A stretch of DNA of 38,993 bases, taken from the NCBI GenBank assembly GCA_015487695.1, contig WFPF01000112.1, positions 1 to 38,993 on the forward strand. The letters are read 5' to 3'. Source of the DNA: Chitinophagales bacterium. GTDB taxonomy: Bacteria > Bacteroidota > Bacteroidia > Chitinophagales > S012-47. The position numbers were made by a program, and so were the translations under genes. Below the pieces are notes generated by a model, which was given only the letters and a program-made list of their open reading frames with translations, made no database searches and had not been told where the DNA came from. The number at the start of each line of letters is the position of its first letter. The stretch's first letter is position 1. Positions 31,701-38,993 of the stretch are shown here, one piece after another.

Positions 31701-32774
31701 TTAAAGTGTCTGTCCGCTTTTGAGTTTTTCGGTGTTTTCGGCCAGTTTCAGCTGTTCGATTATTTCCTCCAGTTTTCCGTTCATCACTTCTTCCAGGTTA
31801 TAGAGTGTGAGATTGATACGGTGGTCAGTCACCCGTCCCTGAGGATAGTTGTAGGTTCTGATTTTGGCTGAGCGGTCGCCCGAAGAGACAAGGGTCTTTC
31901 GTTCGGCAGCGATGGCTTCCTGCTGCTTTCTGATTTCCTGCTCATAGATGCGTGCCCGCAGCATTTTCATGGCTTTGTCGTAGTTTTTAAACTGCGATCT
32001 TTCGGCCTGGCATTCGGCAACTATTCCCGTGGGAATGTGTGTCAACCGCACGGCCGATTCTGTTTTGTTCACATGCTGCCCTCCGGCCCCCGAAGCCCGG
32101 TAGGTGTCGCGCCTGATGTCGTCATCTTTGATTTCGATATCTACTTCTTCGGCTTCGGGAATGACGGCTACGGTAGCGGCAGATGTGTGGACCCTGCCCT
32201 GCGATTCCGTTTTCGGCACACGTTGCACCCGGTGAACCCCCGATTCATATTTCAATGTGCCATACACCTCATCTCCCGATACACTCATGATAATTTCCTT
32301 GTAGCCTCCCGAGCTTCCTTCGCTTGCACTGAGCACCTCGGTTTTCCAGCCCCGGTTTTCGCAAAAGCGTGTGTACATATTGTAGAGGTCTCCGGCAAAT
32401 ATGCCCGCTTCATCGCCACCCGTACCGGCCCTGATTTCCAGCATCACGTTTTTGGTGTCATTCGGATCTTTGGGAATCAGCAGGTGCTTGATGCGTTCCT
32501 CGCTTTCTGCTTTCTGCTTTTCCAGTGCGGCCAGCTCTTCCCGTGCCATTTCCCGCATCTCGGGGTCTTTCTCTGAGTGGAGCATTTCCCGGCTGTGCTC
32601 CAGATTGCTCAATATGTTTTTGTAACGGTCCGCCTCATTTACGATCTGTTCCAGGTCTTTGTATTCCTTGCTCAGCTTTTTATAGGCCTCCATATCCTGC
32701 ATAAGCTCAGGGTCCGAAAGCTTATGTTTCAGGTCTTCAAATCGCTCCCTAATGGATTCCAGTTTTTCAAGCAC
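31701..32774 (-). CDS. prfA: Peptide chain release factor 1
   Basis: A 357-residue class I release factor recognising UAG/UAA. GGQ is at residues 231-233 in ASGAGGQHVNKTESAVRLTH, and the codon-recognition tripeptide P-K-T lies at 187-189 (RF1 P-x-T form; RF2 has SPF). The N-terminal helical domain spans about 1-95. Length is normal. The start is GTG at 32774. A -7 element lies 22 bases upstream, inside the stop region of the preceding gene. Confidence 0.97.
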   Translation of the reverse strand: MLEKLESIRERFEDLKHKLSDPELMQDMEAYKKLSKEYKDLEQIVNEADRYKNILSNLEHSREMLHSEKDPEMREMAREELAALEKQKAESEERIKHLLIPKDPNDTKNVMLEIRAGTGGDEAGIFAGDLYNMYTRFCENRGWKTEVLSASEGSSGGYKEIIMSVSGDEVYGTLKYESGVHRVQRVPKTESQGRVHTSAATVAVIPEAEEVDIEIKDDDIRRDTYRASGAGGQHVNKTESAVRLTHIPTGIVAECQAERSQFKNYDKAMKMLRARIYEQEIRKQQEAIAAERKTLVSSGDRSAKIRTYNYPQGRVTDHRINLTLYNLEEVMNGKLEEIIEQLKLAENTEKLKSGQTL

Positions 32775-32796
32775 GTTTTCTCTGTTTGTGGCGATG

Positions 32797-32804
32797 CAAA
32801 GTTA
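32797..32804 (-). promoter_or_regulatory. -7 promoter element for prfA
   Basis: TAACTTTG on the minus strand is an exact TAnnTTTG match, placed 22 bases before the prfA GTG and overlapping the stop codon of the upstream gene. No TTG was found at the expected -33 distance, so the promoter is only half supported. Confidence 0.42.
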
Positions 32805-33656
32805 GCGACCTTTCTCCTGCTTTTTGAAAACGACAATGCTTTTGCTCTTCCGGAGATAGAGGAAGGGAGGCTGCCAGATGGCGTCTTGCAGATCATCCGT
32901 ATCGGGCAGGGCCATTTCCTCCCGCATCAGGGTCTTCAGGTCAATGGCATGGATTTTTCCTTCGCGGTAATAAATGACCCGGCCGTTGATAAACTGCACC
33001 TTGTGTACTCCGCGGATTGCAATTTTGCGGTAGAACTGGGCATAATTGTCAAAAACGAAGATACCCTGTACCGAGTCGGACAGAATGAGATAGTTGTTGC
33101 GGGCAAGGAGAAATGCAGGGTTTTCGATGCCGAATTCCGCAGCGAGGTTCACCGAAGTATTGATTTCACGCCCCCGGGCATCTATTTTCTTTATTCGTGC
33201 GGCCTCGTTGTCGTAAATCCAGGTTAGATCATCCTGGGCACGGGCAATGAGGGGGACATCCTGGTAGCCGCGAAGAGTGAGGTCTACTGTCCCGATGACC
33301 GACAGGCTCCGGTCAAGGACTTCGATGATCTGAAAGTCACGGTGATACACGAGAATGTTCATGGGGTTTCCCGGGTCAAATTGCGAAATCGGGCCAAAGG
33401 CGGTATTCGAAAAGAAGAATAGAAGCTTTCCGTTTTGTCCGTATTTTTTGAGCTCAAAGGGAGAGCTGAGCACATAGAGATTTTGCAAATCGTCTACGCG
33501 GATATCGCGGCCGGCAAGCGGGAGCTCATAGTGCAGACGAAAAGCATGGTCCTGCGATTTAAGCAAATTCGAGGAGCTGCAGACCAGCATGGTCAAGCAC
33601 AGCATAGCTGCGGTGCTGTATCCAGTCACCCGTGTTGATATAGCGGCTTTTTTCAT
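32802..33656 (-). CDS. Secreted protein of unknown function, beta-propeller-like
   Basis: A 284-residue protein beginning MKKAA, with a hydrophobic stretch and a likely signal-peptidase site LLKS|QD (S34). The mature part is made of repeated beta-strand segments (RVDDLQNLYVLSSP, YGQNGKLLFFFSN, IEVLDRSLSVIGTVDL, IYDNEAARIKKIDARG, KIHAIDLKTLMREEM), which suggest a propeller without a named family. With this start its 5' end overlaps the lpxH-type gene by 98 bases; the ATG at 33605 reduces the overlap to 47 but leaves a signal sequence with no basic residues. I favour the longer form for its complete signal peptide, not firmly. Function unknown; placement among envelope genes suggests a periplasmic role. 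Confidence 0.7.
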   Translation of the reverse strand: MKKAAISTRVTGYSTAAMLCLTMLVCSSSNLLKSQDHAFRLHYELPLAGRDIRVDDLQNLYVLSSPFELKKYGQNGKLLFFFSNTAFGPISQFDPGNPMNILVYHRDFQIIEVLDRSLSVIGTVDLTLRGYQDVPLIARAQDDLTWIYDNEAARIKKIDARGREINTSVNLAAEFGIENPAFLLARNNYLILSDSVQGIFVFDNYAQFYRKIAIRGVHKVQFINGRVIYYREGKIHAIDLKTLMREEMALPDTDDLQDAIWQPPFLYLRKSKSIVVFKKQEKGR

Positions 33657-34308
33657 TTAATTTGATGTCGAGTGGCAGATGCCGGTGTCCGAAGATAAAA
33701 AAATCGTAGTGCTCTTTTTCCAAAACGGAGCGGCAGTGCTGTACCAGCCATTCTTTTTGCTCGCCCATGTAAGGCGGAATACTTCCTCCTTCGGAGAGGC
33801 GGCTTTTTCGCGACCAGTATTGGGCGATTCCCATTCCGTACCAGGGATGCAAAAATGCAAAGGCACGCTGGGCGAGTTTATTGGCAAAGATTTTCTTCAG
33901 CATCTTATATGACCTGTCTCCCGGCCCCAGACCGTCTCCGTGGCCTATCATGAGTTTGTATCCTTTGCGCTCGAATTGCCGGGGTTCTTTATAAATTTGA
34001 AGTCCCAGTTCATCGCTCAGGTATCCGAACATCCACATGTCGTGATTGCCGGTAAAAAGGTGAACGGGGATGCCCCGGTCGGTCAATTCGGCCAGCTTTC
34101 CCTGCAGGCGGGCAAACCCTTTTGGAATGACATGGCGAAACTCAAACCAGAAGTCGAAGATATCGCCCAGCAGAAAGATCTCTTCGGCATCGGAGGAGAT
34201 ATGGTCGAGCCAGCGAATGATCATTTTTTCCCGCTCAAGGCTTTGGGCCGGATCGGGGATGCCAAGATGAAAATCCGAGGCAAAATAGATATGACCTTTG
34301 TTTCTCAA
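33559..34308 (-). CDS. lpxH: LpxH-like UDP-2,3-diacylglucosamine hydrolase
   Basis: A 249-residue metallophosphoesterase with a full dimetal set: SDFHLG (D12, H14), LLGDIFDFW (D49), TGNHD (N88, H89), IGHGDG (H123) and FGHRH (H208, H210). The family cleaves UDP-2,3-diacylglucosamine to lipid X in lipid A synthesis at the inner membrane. Length and motif order match Bacteroidota LpxH-type proteins. The start is TTG at 34308, overlapping the lutC stop as TTGA; no ATG is near. The other lipid A genes are not in the window. Confidence 0.88.
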   Translation of the reverse strand: MRNKGHIYFASDFHLGIPDPAQSLEREKMIIRWLDHISSDAEEIFLLGDIFDFWFEFRHVIPKGFARLQGKLAELTDRGIPVHLFTGNHDMWMFGYLSDELGLQIYKEPRQFERKGYKLMIGHGDGLGPGDRSYKMLKKIFANKLAQRAFAFLHPWYGMGIAQYWSRKSRLSEGGSIPPYMGEQKEWLVQHCRSVLEKEHYDFFIFGHRHLPLDIKLNEKSRYINTGDWIQHRSYAVLDHAGLQLLEFA

Positions 34309-34952
34309 TGCGCTGCTTTGTCAATGAGAAAGAGATAGATTTCTTTGGGGCCATGCGCTCCTTTCACAAGCGTTTTTTCAATGTCGGCTGTCTGGCTTGG
34401 CCCGCTGACCAGCGTCACAAGAGAGGGTGGCATGTTTTCGTACTTTTTACGAAGCTGCTTCAATCCGTCATCCAGATCGTTTACAATCTGGTCTACCGTG
34501 GCCACCACCACATGGGCCGGGGGGAAGATGGTGAGGCCCCGCCCTTCCATCTGGCGAGAGCTAAGCAGGATGCTGCCGGTTCGGGCGATGAGTGCTTCGC
34601 AGCCCGTCACCCCGGCATCGGCCTTGTCCAGGCCTCTGCCAATTCTGCATTTTTTGAAATTCTTTCGGATAAAGAGGTCCTGCAGGGCTTTTTCCCAAGT
34701 GAAGAGATGACGCCAGCCTTTGCTTTCGGCAAGCTCATTGAGTTGCTCCAAAAATTCCTGCTCGTCCACGCAAAAAATGAACTCCCCGCCATTGTCTTTG
34801 AAATTTTCCGCAAAGCGTATTTCCGGTATTTCCTCACTGCTTTTATAAAAAGAGTGCCCGTTATCCAATGAAGTGTAAGGCTGAGGCAGGGACTTGCTCA
34901 ATGCATTCCTGATCTTAGACAGTATTTCGCCTTTGGCCGATCCGGGTTTCAT
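34305..34952 (-). CDS. lutC: LutC-like LUD-domain protein
   Basis: A 215-residue LUD-domain protein matching LutC (YkgG) in ADAGVTGCEALIARTGSILLSS, GRGLTIFPPAHVVVAT and LVSGPSQTADIEKTLVKGAHGPKEIYLFLID. In lactate-utilisation complexes this small subunit acts with LutA and LutB, although the precise job is unclear. It lies 14 bases after ftsH on the same strand and overlaps the lpxH-type start, so it is part of an ftsH-led transcript, 27 kb from lutB. The catalytic LutA is not seen. Confidence 0.92.
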   Translation of the reverse strand: MKPGSAKGEILSKIRNALSKSLPQPYTSLDNGHSFYKSSEEIPEIRFAENFKDNGGEFIFCVDEQEFLEQLNELAESKGWRHLFTWEKALQDLFIRKNFKKCRIGRGLDKADAGVTGCEALIARTGSILLSSRQMEGRGLTIFPPAHVVVATVDQIVNDLDDGLKQLRKKYENMPPSLVTLVSGPSQTADIEKTLVKGAHGPKEIYLFLIDKAAH

Positions 34953-34966
34953 GTATTTCTCTGCTT

Positions 34967-37072
34967 TTATGCCTGTTCTTCCGCTTCTCCTGACGCAGCG
35001 GCCGGGGTTTTGCTTTCTCCCGGTGCTGTCTCCGTTCCGTTTATGCCTTCATTTTCAGCAGGAGTGCTGGATTTGGGCACATCCGGGTGGGCATCTTCTG
35101 TTTCGGGGGTCTCTTCATTCCCGGCATTTCCATGCTCATCGAAGGGCCTTTTTCCGATAATTGCTTCGACATCCCGTTTGTAAATTACTTCTTTCTTGAG
35201 CAATTCCTGTGCAATGCGTTCCAGTTCTTCATATCGCTCCTCAAGAAGCTTCAATGCACGGTCATACTGTTCCTGGATGATGCCTTTGGCACGTTGGTCG
35301 ATGAGGGCAGCCGTGGCTTCACTGTAGGGTTTGTTGAAGGCATTTCCGTCCTGCAGTTCATAGTAGGAAAGATGCCCGATCTCCTTGTCCATGCCGTAGA
35401 TGGTAATCATGGCATAGGCCATTTTGGTAACCGAGTCCAGGTCATTTTGGGCACCGGTGGATATTTGTCCGAAAACCAGCTGTTCGGCTGCCCTGCCGGC
35501 CAGGGTTTTGCAAATCCGGTCATTGAACTGATCCGTATTGATGAGATACTGTTCTTTCGGCACATACTGGGCATAGCCGAGTGCTGCCATGCCACGCGGC
35601 ACGATGGACACCTTAAGGAGGGGGTCGGCATGCGGGAGAAACCAGCCGGCAATGGTATGTCCGGCTTCATGATAAGCGATGATGCGTTTTTCGTCCGGCT
35701 GAATGAGTTTGTTTTTCTTCTCGAGTCCACCTATTTGCCGGTCAATGGCATCCTGAAAGTCTTTCATCTCCACACTCTTCTTTTCCGTTCGGGCGGCAAT
35801 GAGCGCGGCTTCGTTGCAGATGTTGGCAATATCGCTTCCCACGAATCCGGGGGTTTGCTGAGCCAGAATTTTGGGATCCACTTCTTTGCTCACACGAATG
35901 GGCTTGAGGTGAACTCTGAAAATTTGTTCGCGAGCATTGAGGTCGGGCTTGTCAACGGCTATCTGCCTGTCAAAACGGCCCGAGCGGAGCAGGGCGCTGT
36001 CAAGCACATCGGGGCGGTTGGTGGCCGCTACGATGATAACTCCCTTGTCGGTACTGAAACCATCCATTTCCACGAGCAGCGCGTTGAGTGTATTTTCTCT
36101 TTCGTCATTGCCCTGAATCAGTTGCTTACCTCTTGCACGTCCTATGGCGTCAATCTCATCGATAAAGATGATGCAGGGTGCTTTTTCACGAGCCTGCTTG
36201 AAAAGGTCACGTACCCTTGAGGCACCCACACCTACGAACATCTCGACAAAATCGGAGCCCGACATGGAAAAGAATGGTACTTGTGCTTCACCGGCCATGG
36301 CTTTGGCGATGAGGGTCTTGCCGGTTCCCGGAGGGCCTACCAGCAATACACCTTTCGGGATCTTACCTCCGAGACGCGTATATTTCCCGGGGTTTTTGAG
36401 GAAGTCGACCACTTCCATCACTTCTTCCTTGGCCTCTTCGAGTCCGGCCACATCTTTGAAAGTGACATTGACCTGTGTGTTCTTATCATAGAGGCTGGCC
36501 TTGGACTTGCCCACATTGAAAATCTGGCTTCCTCCGCCTCCCATGCCGCCCGAGAGCCTGCGCATGAGAAAGAGCCAAAGCAATACAAAAAGGCCAATCG
36601 GGATCACCCAGCTCAGCACCTGACCGGTCCAGTCGGTGCGGGTCACATATTCAGGATATATCTGTTTCTCCTGGGGAAGCCCTTCCTGCCATTCATCCAG
36701 CTTTTTCTGAAAGGCTTCGGCCGGCATTTCAAAGACGAAGTGAGGGCCCTCATTGAGCCCGCCTCCGAACTTTTGGTTGCGGATATCGGCATAGCGCTCC
36801 TTTTTTTTCAATGAATCGGGGTTCACCGTCACTTCTACCAGGTTGTCGTTGACAATCTGGACTTTTTCAATGTCTCCGGCACGCAACATTTCGGCAAAGT
36901 CCTTCTGATTAATGCGTTCGCTGCTGTCGAAATTGAGAAATTGCAAGGCAAGGAGTCCGATAAGTATCAGACCGTAGATCCAATACCAGTTGAATCCTGA
37001 CTTACCACCGGGCTTTTTCCCCATTCCGGGTTTGCCCTTGTTGCCGCCTTTATTATTTGAATTATTCGTCAT
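34967..37072 (-). CDS. ftsH: ATP-dependent zinc metalloprotease FtsH
   Basis: A 701-residue AAA+ membrane protease. The Asn/Gly/Lys-rich N-terminus is followed by TM1 (about 28-46), a periplasmic domain, TM2 (about 150-170), Walker A GPPGTGKT (246-253), Walker B IIFIDE (301-306), the second region of homology [18 protein letters not shown], and zinc site HEAGH (468-472). The C-terminal tail is Glu/Pro/Thr-rich. It degrades unassembled membrane proteins and regulators. The ATG at 37072 is chosen; a GTG at 37123 would add 17 basic residues and overlap rsfS by 23 bases. Confidence 0.97.
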   Translation of the reverse strand: MTNNSNNKGGNKGKPGMGKKPGGKSGFNWYWIYGLILIGLLALQFLNFDSSERINQKDFAEMLRAGDIEKVQIVNDNLVEVTVNPDSLKKKERYADIRNQKFGGGLNEGPHFVFEMPAEAFQKKLDEWQEGLPQEKQIYPEYVTRTDWTGQVLSWVIPIGLFVLLWLFLMRRLSGGMGGGGSQIFNVGKSKASLYDKNTQVNVTFKDVAGLEEAKEEVMEVVDFLKNPGKYTRLGGKIPKGVLLVGPPGTGKTLIAKAMAGEAQVPFFSMSGSDFVEMFVGVGASRVRDLFKQAREKAPCIIFIDEIDAIGRARGKQLIQGNDERENTLNALLVEMDGFSTDKGVIIVAATNRPDVLDSALLRSGRFDRQIAVDKPDLNAREQIFRVHLKPIRVSKEVDPKILAQQTPGFVGSDIANICNEAALIAARTEKKSVEMKDFQDAIDRQIGGLEKKNKLIQPDEKRIIAYHEAGHTIAGWFLPHADPLLKVSIVPRGMAALGYAQYVPKEQYLINTDQFNDRICKTLAGRAAEQLVFGQISTGAQNDLDSVTKMAYAMITIYGMDKEIGHLSYYELQDGNAFNKPYSEATAALIDQRAKGIIQEQYDRALKLLEERYEELERIAQELLKKEVIYKRDVEAIIGKRPFDEHGNAGNEETPETEDAHPDVPKSSTPAENEGINGTETAPGESKTPAAASGEAEEQA

Positions 37073-37100
37073 GTTCTTTTTCTTACTAAAATTTGATTGA

Positions 37101-37442
37101 TTACGCTTTTTCTTCGTATTCACTAATGATACCGTCTGACCAGAGATCTTCGAGCCGATAGTGCATGCGCATTTCTTTTATGAAAATATGTACCACCACA
37201 TCAGCATAGTCGATTAAGACCCACTCCAGATTTTGAAAGCCTTCCTTTTGCCAGGGAAATTCTCCGCTTTTTTCCTTTACAACTTTCATCACGCTCTCCG
37301 CAATGGCTTTCACCTGGGTGCCGGTGGCCGCATGGCAGATCACAAAGTGATCGCAAACGGCTTCTTCAACTTCGCTCAGGTCAATGGATACAACGGCTTC
37401 TGCTTTCTTTTCTTGCATGCCCTCAACAATCAGGTCGCGCAA
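37101..37442 (-). CDS. rsfS: Ribosome silencing factor RsfS
   Basis: RsfS binds ribosomal protein uL14 and blocks subunit joining. Family marks: VSIDLSEVEEAVCDHFVICHAATGTQVKAIAE, GFQNLEWVLIDYADVVVHIF and RLEDLWSD. Annotated from TTG at 37442 (113 residues), but homologs usually have about 15 more N-terminal residues. The upstream frame stays open and gives a Lys-rich stretch ending in AAR, with no ATG, GTG or TTG before the in-frame stop. Start at CTG 37490 or ATC 37502 is therefore possible. A -7 promoter element lies at 37537-37544. Confidence 0.93.
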   Translation of the reverse strand: MRDLIVEGMQEKKAEAVVSIDLSEVEEAVCDHFVICHAATGTQVKAIAESVMKVVKEKSGEFPWQKEGFQNLEWVLIDYADVVVHIFIKEMRMHYRLEDLWSDGIISEYEEKA

Positions 37443-37536
37443 TCGGGCCGCCTCCGGGCTTTGCTTTTTAGATTTGCTTTTTCTTTTCAGGCTCTTTTCG
37501 ATAACTCGGATATTTTTATTGGAATTAAATTGAGTG

Positions 37537-37544
37537 CAAAATTA
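37537..37544 (-). promoter_or_regulatory. -7 promoter element for rsfS/ftsH
   Basis: TAATTTTG on the minus strand, an exact TAnnTTTG match, in the divergent gap between rsfS and birA. Expected transcription start is near 37532, which leaves all the candidate rsfS starts inside the transcript. A clear TTG -33 was not found. Confidence 0.48.
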
Positions 37545-37562
37545 CAAATACTTTAAGTCAGC

Positions 37563-38336
37563 ATGAATAACAGTAGCACGGTCCGAAAGTTCCTGAAATA
37601 TGCCGGCAAATGCCAATCCACCAATCTTCTGATTAAAGAAGGCTATCGCTCGGGTCGTTTGACCCATGTCGATGCCGTGTATACAGACTTGCAGGAAGCC
37701 GGCCGCGGACAACGGGGCAAGACCTGGTACGAAGAAGAGGGACGCAACCTGGCGTTCAGTATTTTACTCACAAAATTTCCCGGCCCTTTCAGTGATCCGG
37801 TCTTGCTCAATATGGGCCTCGCTGTGGCCGTGCACGAAGCCCTGTCAGTCGTGGCACCCTTGAAAATCAAATGGCCCAACGATATCATGTTTCAGGATCG
37901 CAAACTGGCAGGTATTCTCATTGAGTCCTCTACGAAAGGAAATCAACCGGAATTTCTGGTAATGGGTGTGGGCCTAAATGTCGGCACACGCCATTTCCCT
38001 TCTTTTCTGCCCGGGGCCTGCAGCCTGCATACGATGGGGCTGGAAGAAGGGGATGCAGCCACATGGGCTGCCCGTCTGTATGAATCGGTGTTGCGAAAGC
38101 TTTCGGAGAAAAGAGCAGAGGATATTCGTAGCAGCTATGTGAAGCAGCTTTATTCATGGGGTGTCTACCGGGTGTTCAGAGATCTTCGGAAGAATGTGTA
38201 CTTCACGGCTGCACCCATCGATATTGACGATCAGGGGCGCTTGGTTTTGCAGCTTCCGGATGGAGGGCGGGAGGCTTTCAGGCATGGGGAGACGGAATGG
38301 CTTTTCGGGCCCTGGTCAAAAGAAGAGAGTACGTAG
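37563..38336 (+). CDS. birA: Biotin--[acetyl-CoA-carboxylase] ligase, catalytic type without DNA-binding domain
   Basis: A 257-residue biotin protein ligase that activates biotin as biotinyl-AMP and attaches it to carboxylase carrier domains. It has the biotin/ATP loop GRGQRGKTWYEEEGRNLAFS (47-66) and KWPNDIMFQDRKLAGILIES (103-122), then a C-terminal SH3-like domain (about 200-250). There is no N-terminal winged helix, so it is the non-regulatory class and should not repress biotin genes. It is divergent from rsfS, and its last 21 bases overlap the converging LysE-type gene. Confidence 0.94.
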   Translation: MNNSSTVRKFLKYAGKCQSTNLLIKEGYRSGRLTHVDAVYTDLQEAGRGQRGKTWYEEEGRNLAFSILLTKFPGPFSDPVLLNMGLAVAVHEALSVVAPLKIKWPNDIMFQDRKLAGILIESSTKGNQPEFLVMGVGLNVGTRHFPSFLPGACSLHTMGLEEGDAATWAARLYESVLRKLSEKRAEDIRSSYVKQLYSWGVYRVFRDLRKNVYFTAAPIDIDDQGRLVLQLPDGGREAFRHGETEWLFGPWSKEEST

Positions 38337-38942
38337 AAAAAGCTGCAGACCAAAGATGATAAGAATGGCCCCCATCACCCGGTTCATCCAGAGCAGAAAG
38401 CGGGGCGTAAGGAGGTGACTGATCTTTCCGGCCAGAAAAGCTTTAAGGAGGTCGGTCGAAAAAACCGTAATGACCGTAGTCAGATAAAGGGTGACTTTGG
38501 CGCTGCTGTCATATTGCCAGTTGCTGTTGATGAGCGTAATGATTCCGAGCCAGAAGATGAGCACTCCCGGATGGGCAAAGTTGAGCAAAAAGCCCCGGCC
38601 TATCAACGCCAGGGATTTAAGTTTGCTGCTTTCGATTTCCGTATCCAGATCGCGGGGCGGCTTAGGGCTTTTGAGCATGGTCATCACTCCTACAATGATG
38701 AGCACAAATCCACCGAAAATGCCCAGGATATCTTTGAGATTATGAATGCTTTGTACGTAAGAGAGGAAAAAATTGGTCAGGAAGATATAGAGTGAATCGG
38801 AAAGGGAAATACCTATGGCGAGAAAGAAACCGGCTTTGAAGCCGCGATGTATGCTCGTTTGGATCAGTGCGAAGAACACCGGGCCAATCAAAGCAGCAAG
38901 AGTCAGTCCCAGCAATATTCCCTTGATCAGCGCGTCCTGCAT
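38316..38942 (-). CDS. LysE/RhtB-family exporter
   Basis: A 208-residue inner-membrane protein with five to six hydrophobic helices and the LysE-family start MQDALIKGILLGLTLAALIGPVFFALIQTSI, with the conserved GPV motif, and a second conserved part KAGFFLAIGISLSDSLYI. The family exports amino acids or small amine compounds. The first half is strongly LysE-like; a Lys/Pro/Asp-rich loop lies about 115-128. The 3' end overlaps birA by 21 bases. The substrate cannot be predicted. Confidence 0.9.
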   Translation of the reverse strand: MQDALIKGILLGLTLAALIGPVFFALIQTSIHRGFKAGFFLAIGISLSDSLYIFLTNFFLSYVQSIHNLKDILGIFGGFVLIIVGVMTMLKSPKPPRDLDTEIESSKLKSLALIGRGFLLNFAHPGVLIFWLGIITLINSNWQYDSSAKVTLYLTTVITVFSTDLLKAFLAGKISHLLTPRFLLWMNRVMGAILIIFGLQLFLRTLFF

Positions 38943-38948
38943 TGCATT

Positions 38949-38993
38949 TTATCTGTGAGATTTGACAAAATCTTCCCAAACCCTGAATCGCTC
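38949..38993 (-). CDS. 3' end of an unidentified upstream gene
   Basis: Fourteen codons and a TAA stop in frame with the right edge, reading ERFRVWEDFVKSHR, end 6 bases before the LysE-type ATG. The spacing fits a co-transcribed upstream gene that continues outside the window. The fragment is too short to identify. Confidence 0.35.
   Translation of the reverse strand, partial: ERFRVWEDFVKSHR

Noticed and set aside
35087-36220. 377-codon open frame on the plus strand
   Set aside because: Antisense to ftsH, which has every expected protease and ATPase motif in the minus frame.
1-38993. CRISPR array, tRNA, rRNA, insertion sequence, prophage or toxin-antitoxin pair
   Set aside because: No direct repeat series, cloverleaf, transposase motif or phage gene was noticed; all sizeable stretches are accounted for by ordinary genes.

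Overview
The window looks like chromosomal DNA of a member of the Bacteroidota. The evidence is the set of families (fused E1 alpha/beta 2-oxoacid dehydrogenase, DUF6132-type small protein, animal-type glutaminyl cyclotransferase, UpxY/NusG-like protein, SurA/parvulin series), the near absence of Shine-Dalgarno sites, and promoter-like sites of the Bacteroidota form TTG-N18/19-TAnnTTTG. Class or genus cannot be fixed by eye. No rRNA, tRNA, CRISPR array, insertion sequence or phage gene was seen. Genes are tightly packed and no gene-free stretch exceeds about 130 bases.

Layout. (1) 1-864: 3' part of a glutaminyl-peptide cyclotransferase. (2) 961-4267: a plus-strand sulfide/persulfide module: CstB-like persulfide dioxygenase-rhodanese, cytosolic rhodanese, lipoprotein rhodanese and 1-Cys peroxiredoxin, then a hairpin terminator and two tiny Cys-containing membrane proteins. 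(3) 4261-9582: minus-strand metabolic genes: E1 fusion, lutB, rpiB, a gene of unknown function, and a glyoxalase II-like hydrolase. (4) 9653-18266: plus-strand envelope block: a 1122-residue propeller/beta-barrel protein, then an operon of three SurA/parvulin-type factors and a MoxR ATPase. (5) 18281-24338: a signalling block: a receiver protein on the minus strand, facing a coupled five-gene operon of ThiF/E1-like protein, GNAT-like acyltransferase, 7TM histidine kinase, receiver-kinase hybrid and single receiver. (6) 24335-28181: small and housekeeping genes (secreted CarboxypepD_reg-like protein, LapA-like protein, a MiaE-like protein lacking metal ligands, pdxH, NusG-like, apaG, gmk). (7) 28183-38942: ABC exporter, yicC, EamA transporter, prfA, a secreted protein, lpxH-type hydrolase, lutC, ftsH, rsfS, birA (plus strand) and a LysE-type exporter. 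A 14-codon tail of another gene lies at the right edge.

How genes may work together. The sulfur block would oxidise persulfides and move sulfane sulfur in the cytosol and at the envelope. The parvulin block would escort outer-membrane proteins, possibly including the large barrel protein encoded just upstream. Five secreted proteins have a predicted signal-peptidase cut just before Gln, the substrate type of the cyclotransferase at the left edge. The most unusual unit is the ThiF-GNAT-7TM kinase operon: two enzymes that could make or activate a small molecule are translationally linked to a membrane sensor and its receivers. It is the best candidate here for an undescribed signalling system. 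The MiaE-like protein that lacks three of six expected iron ligands is the second most notable item.
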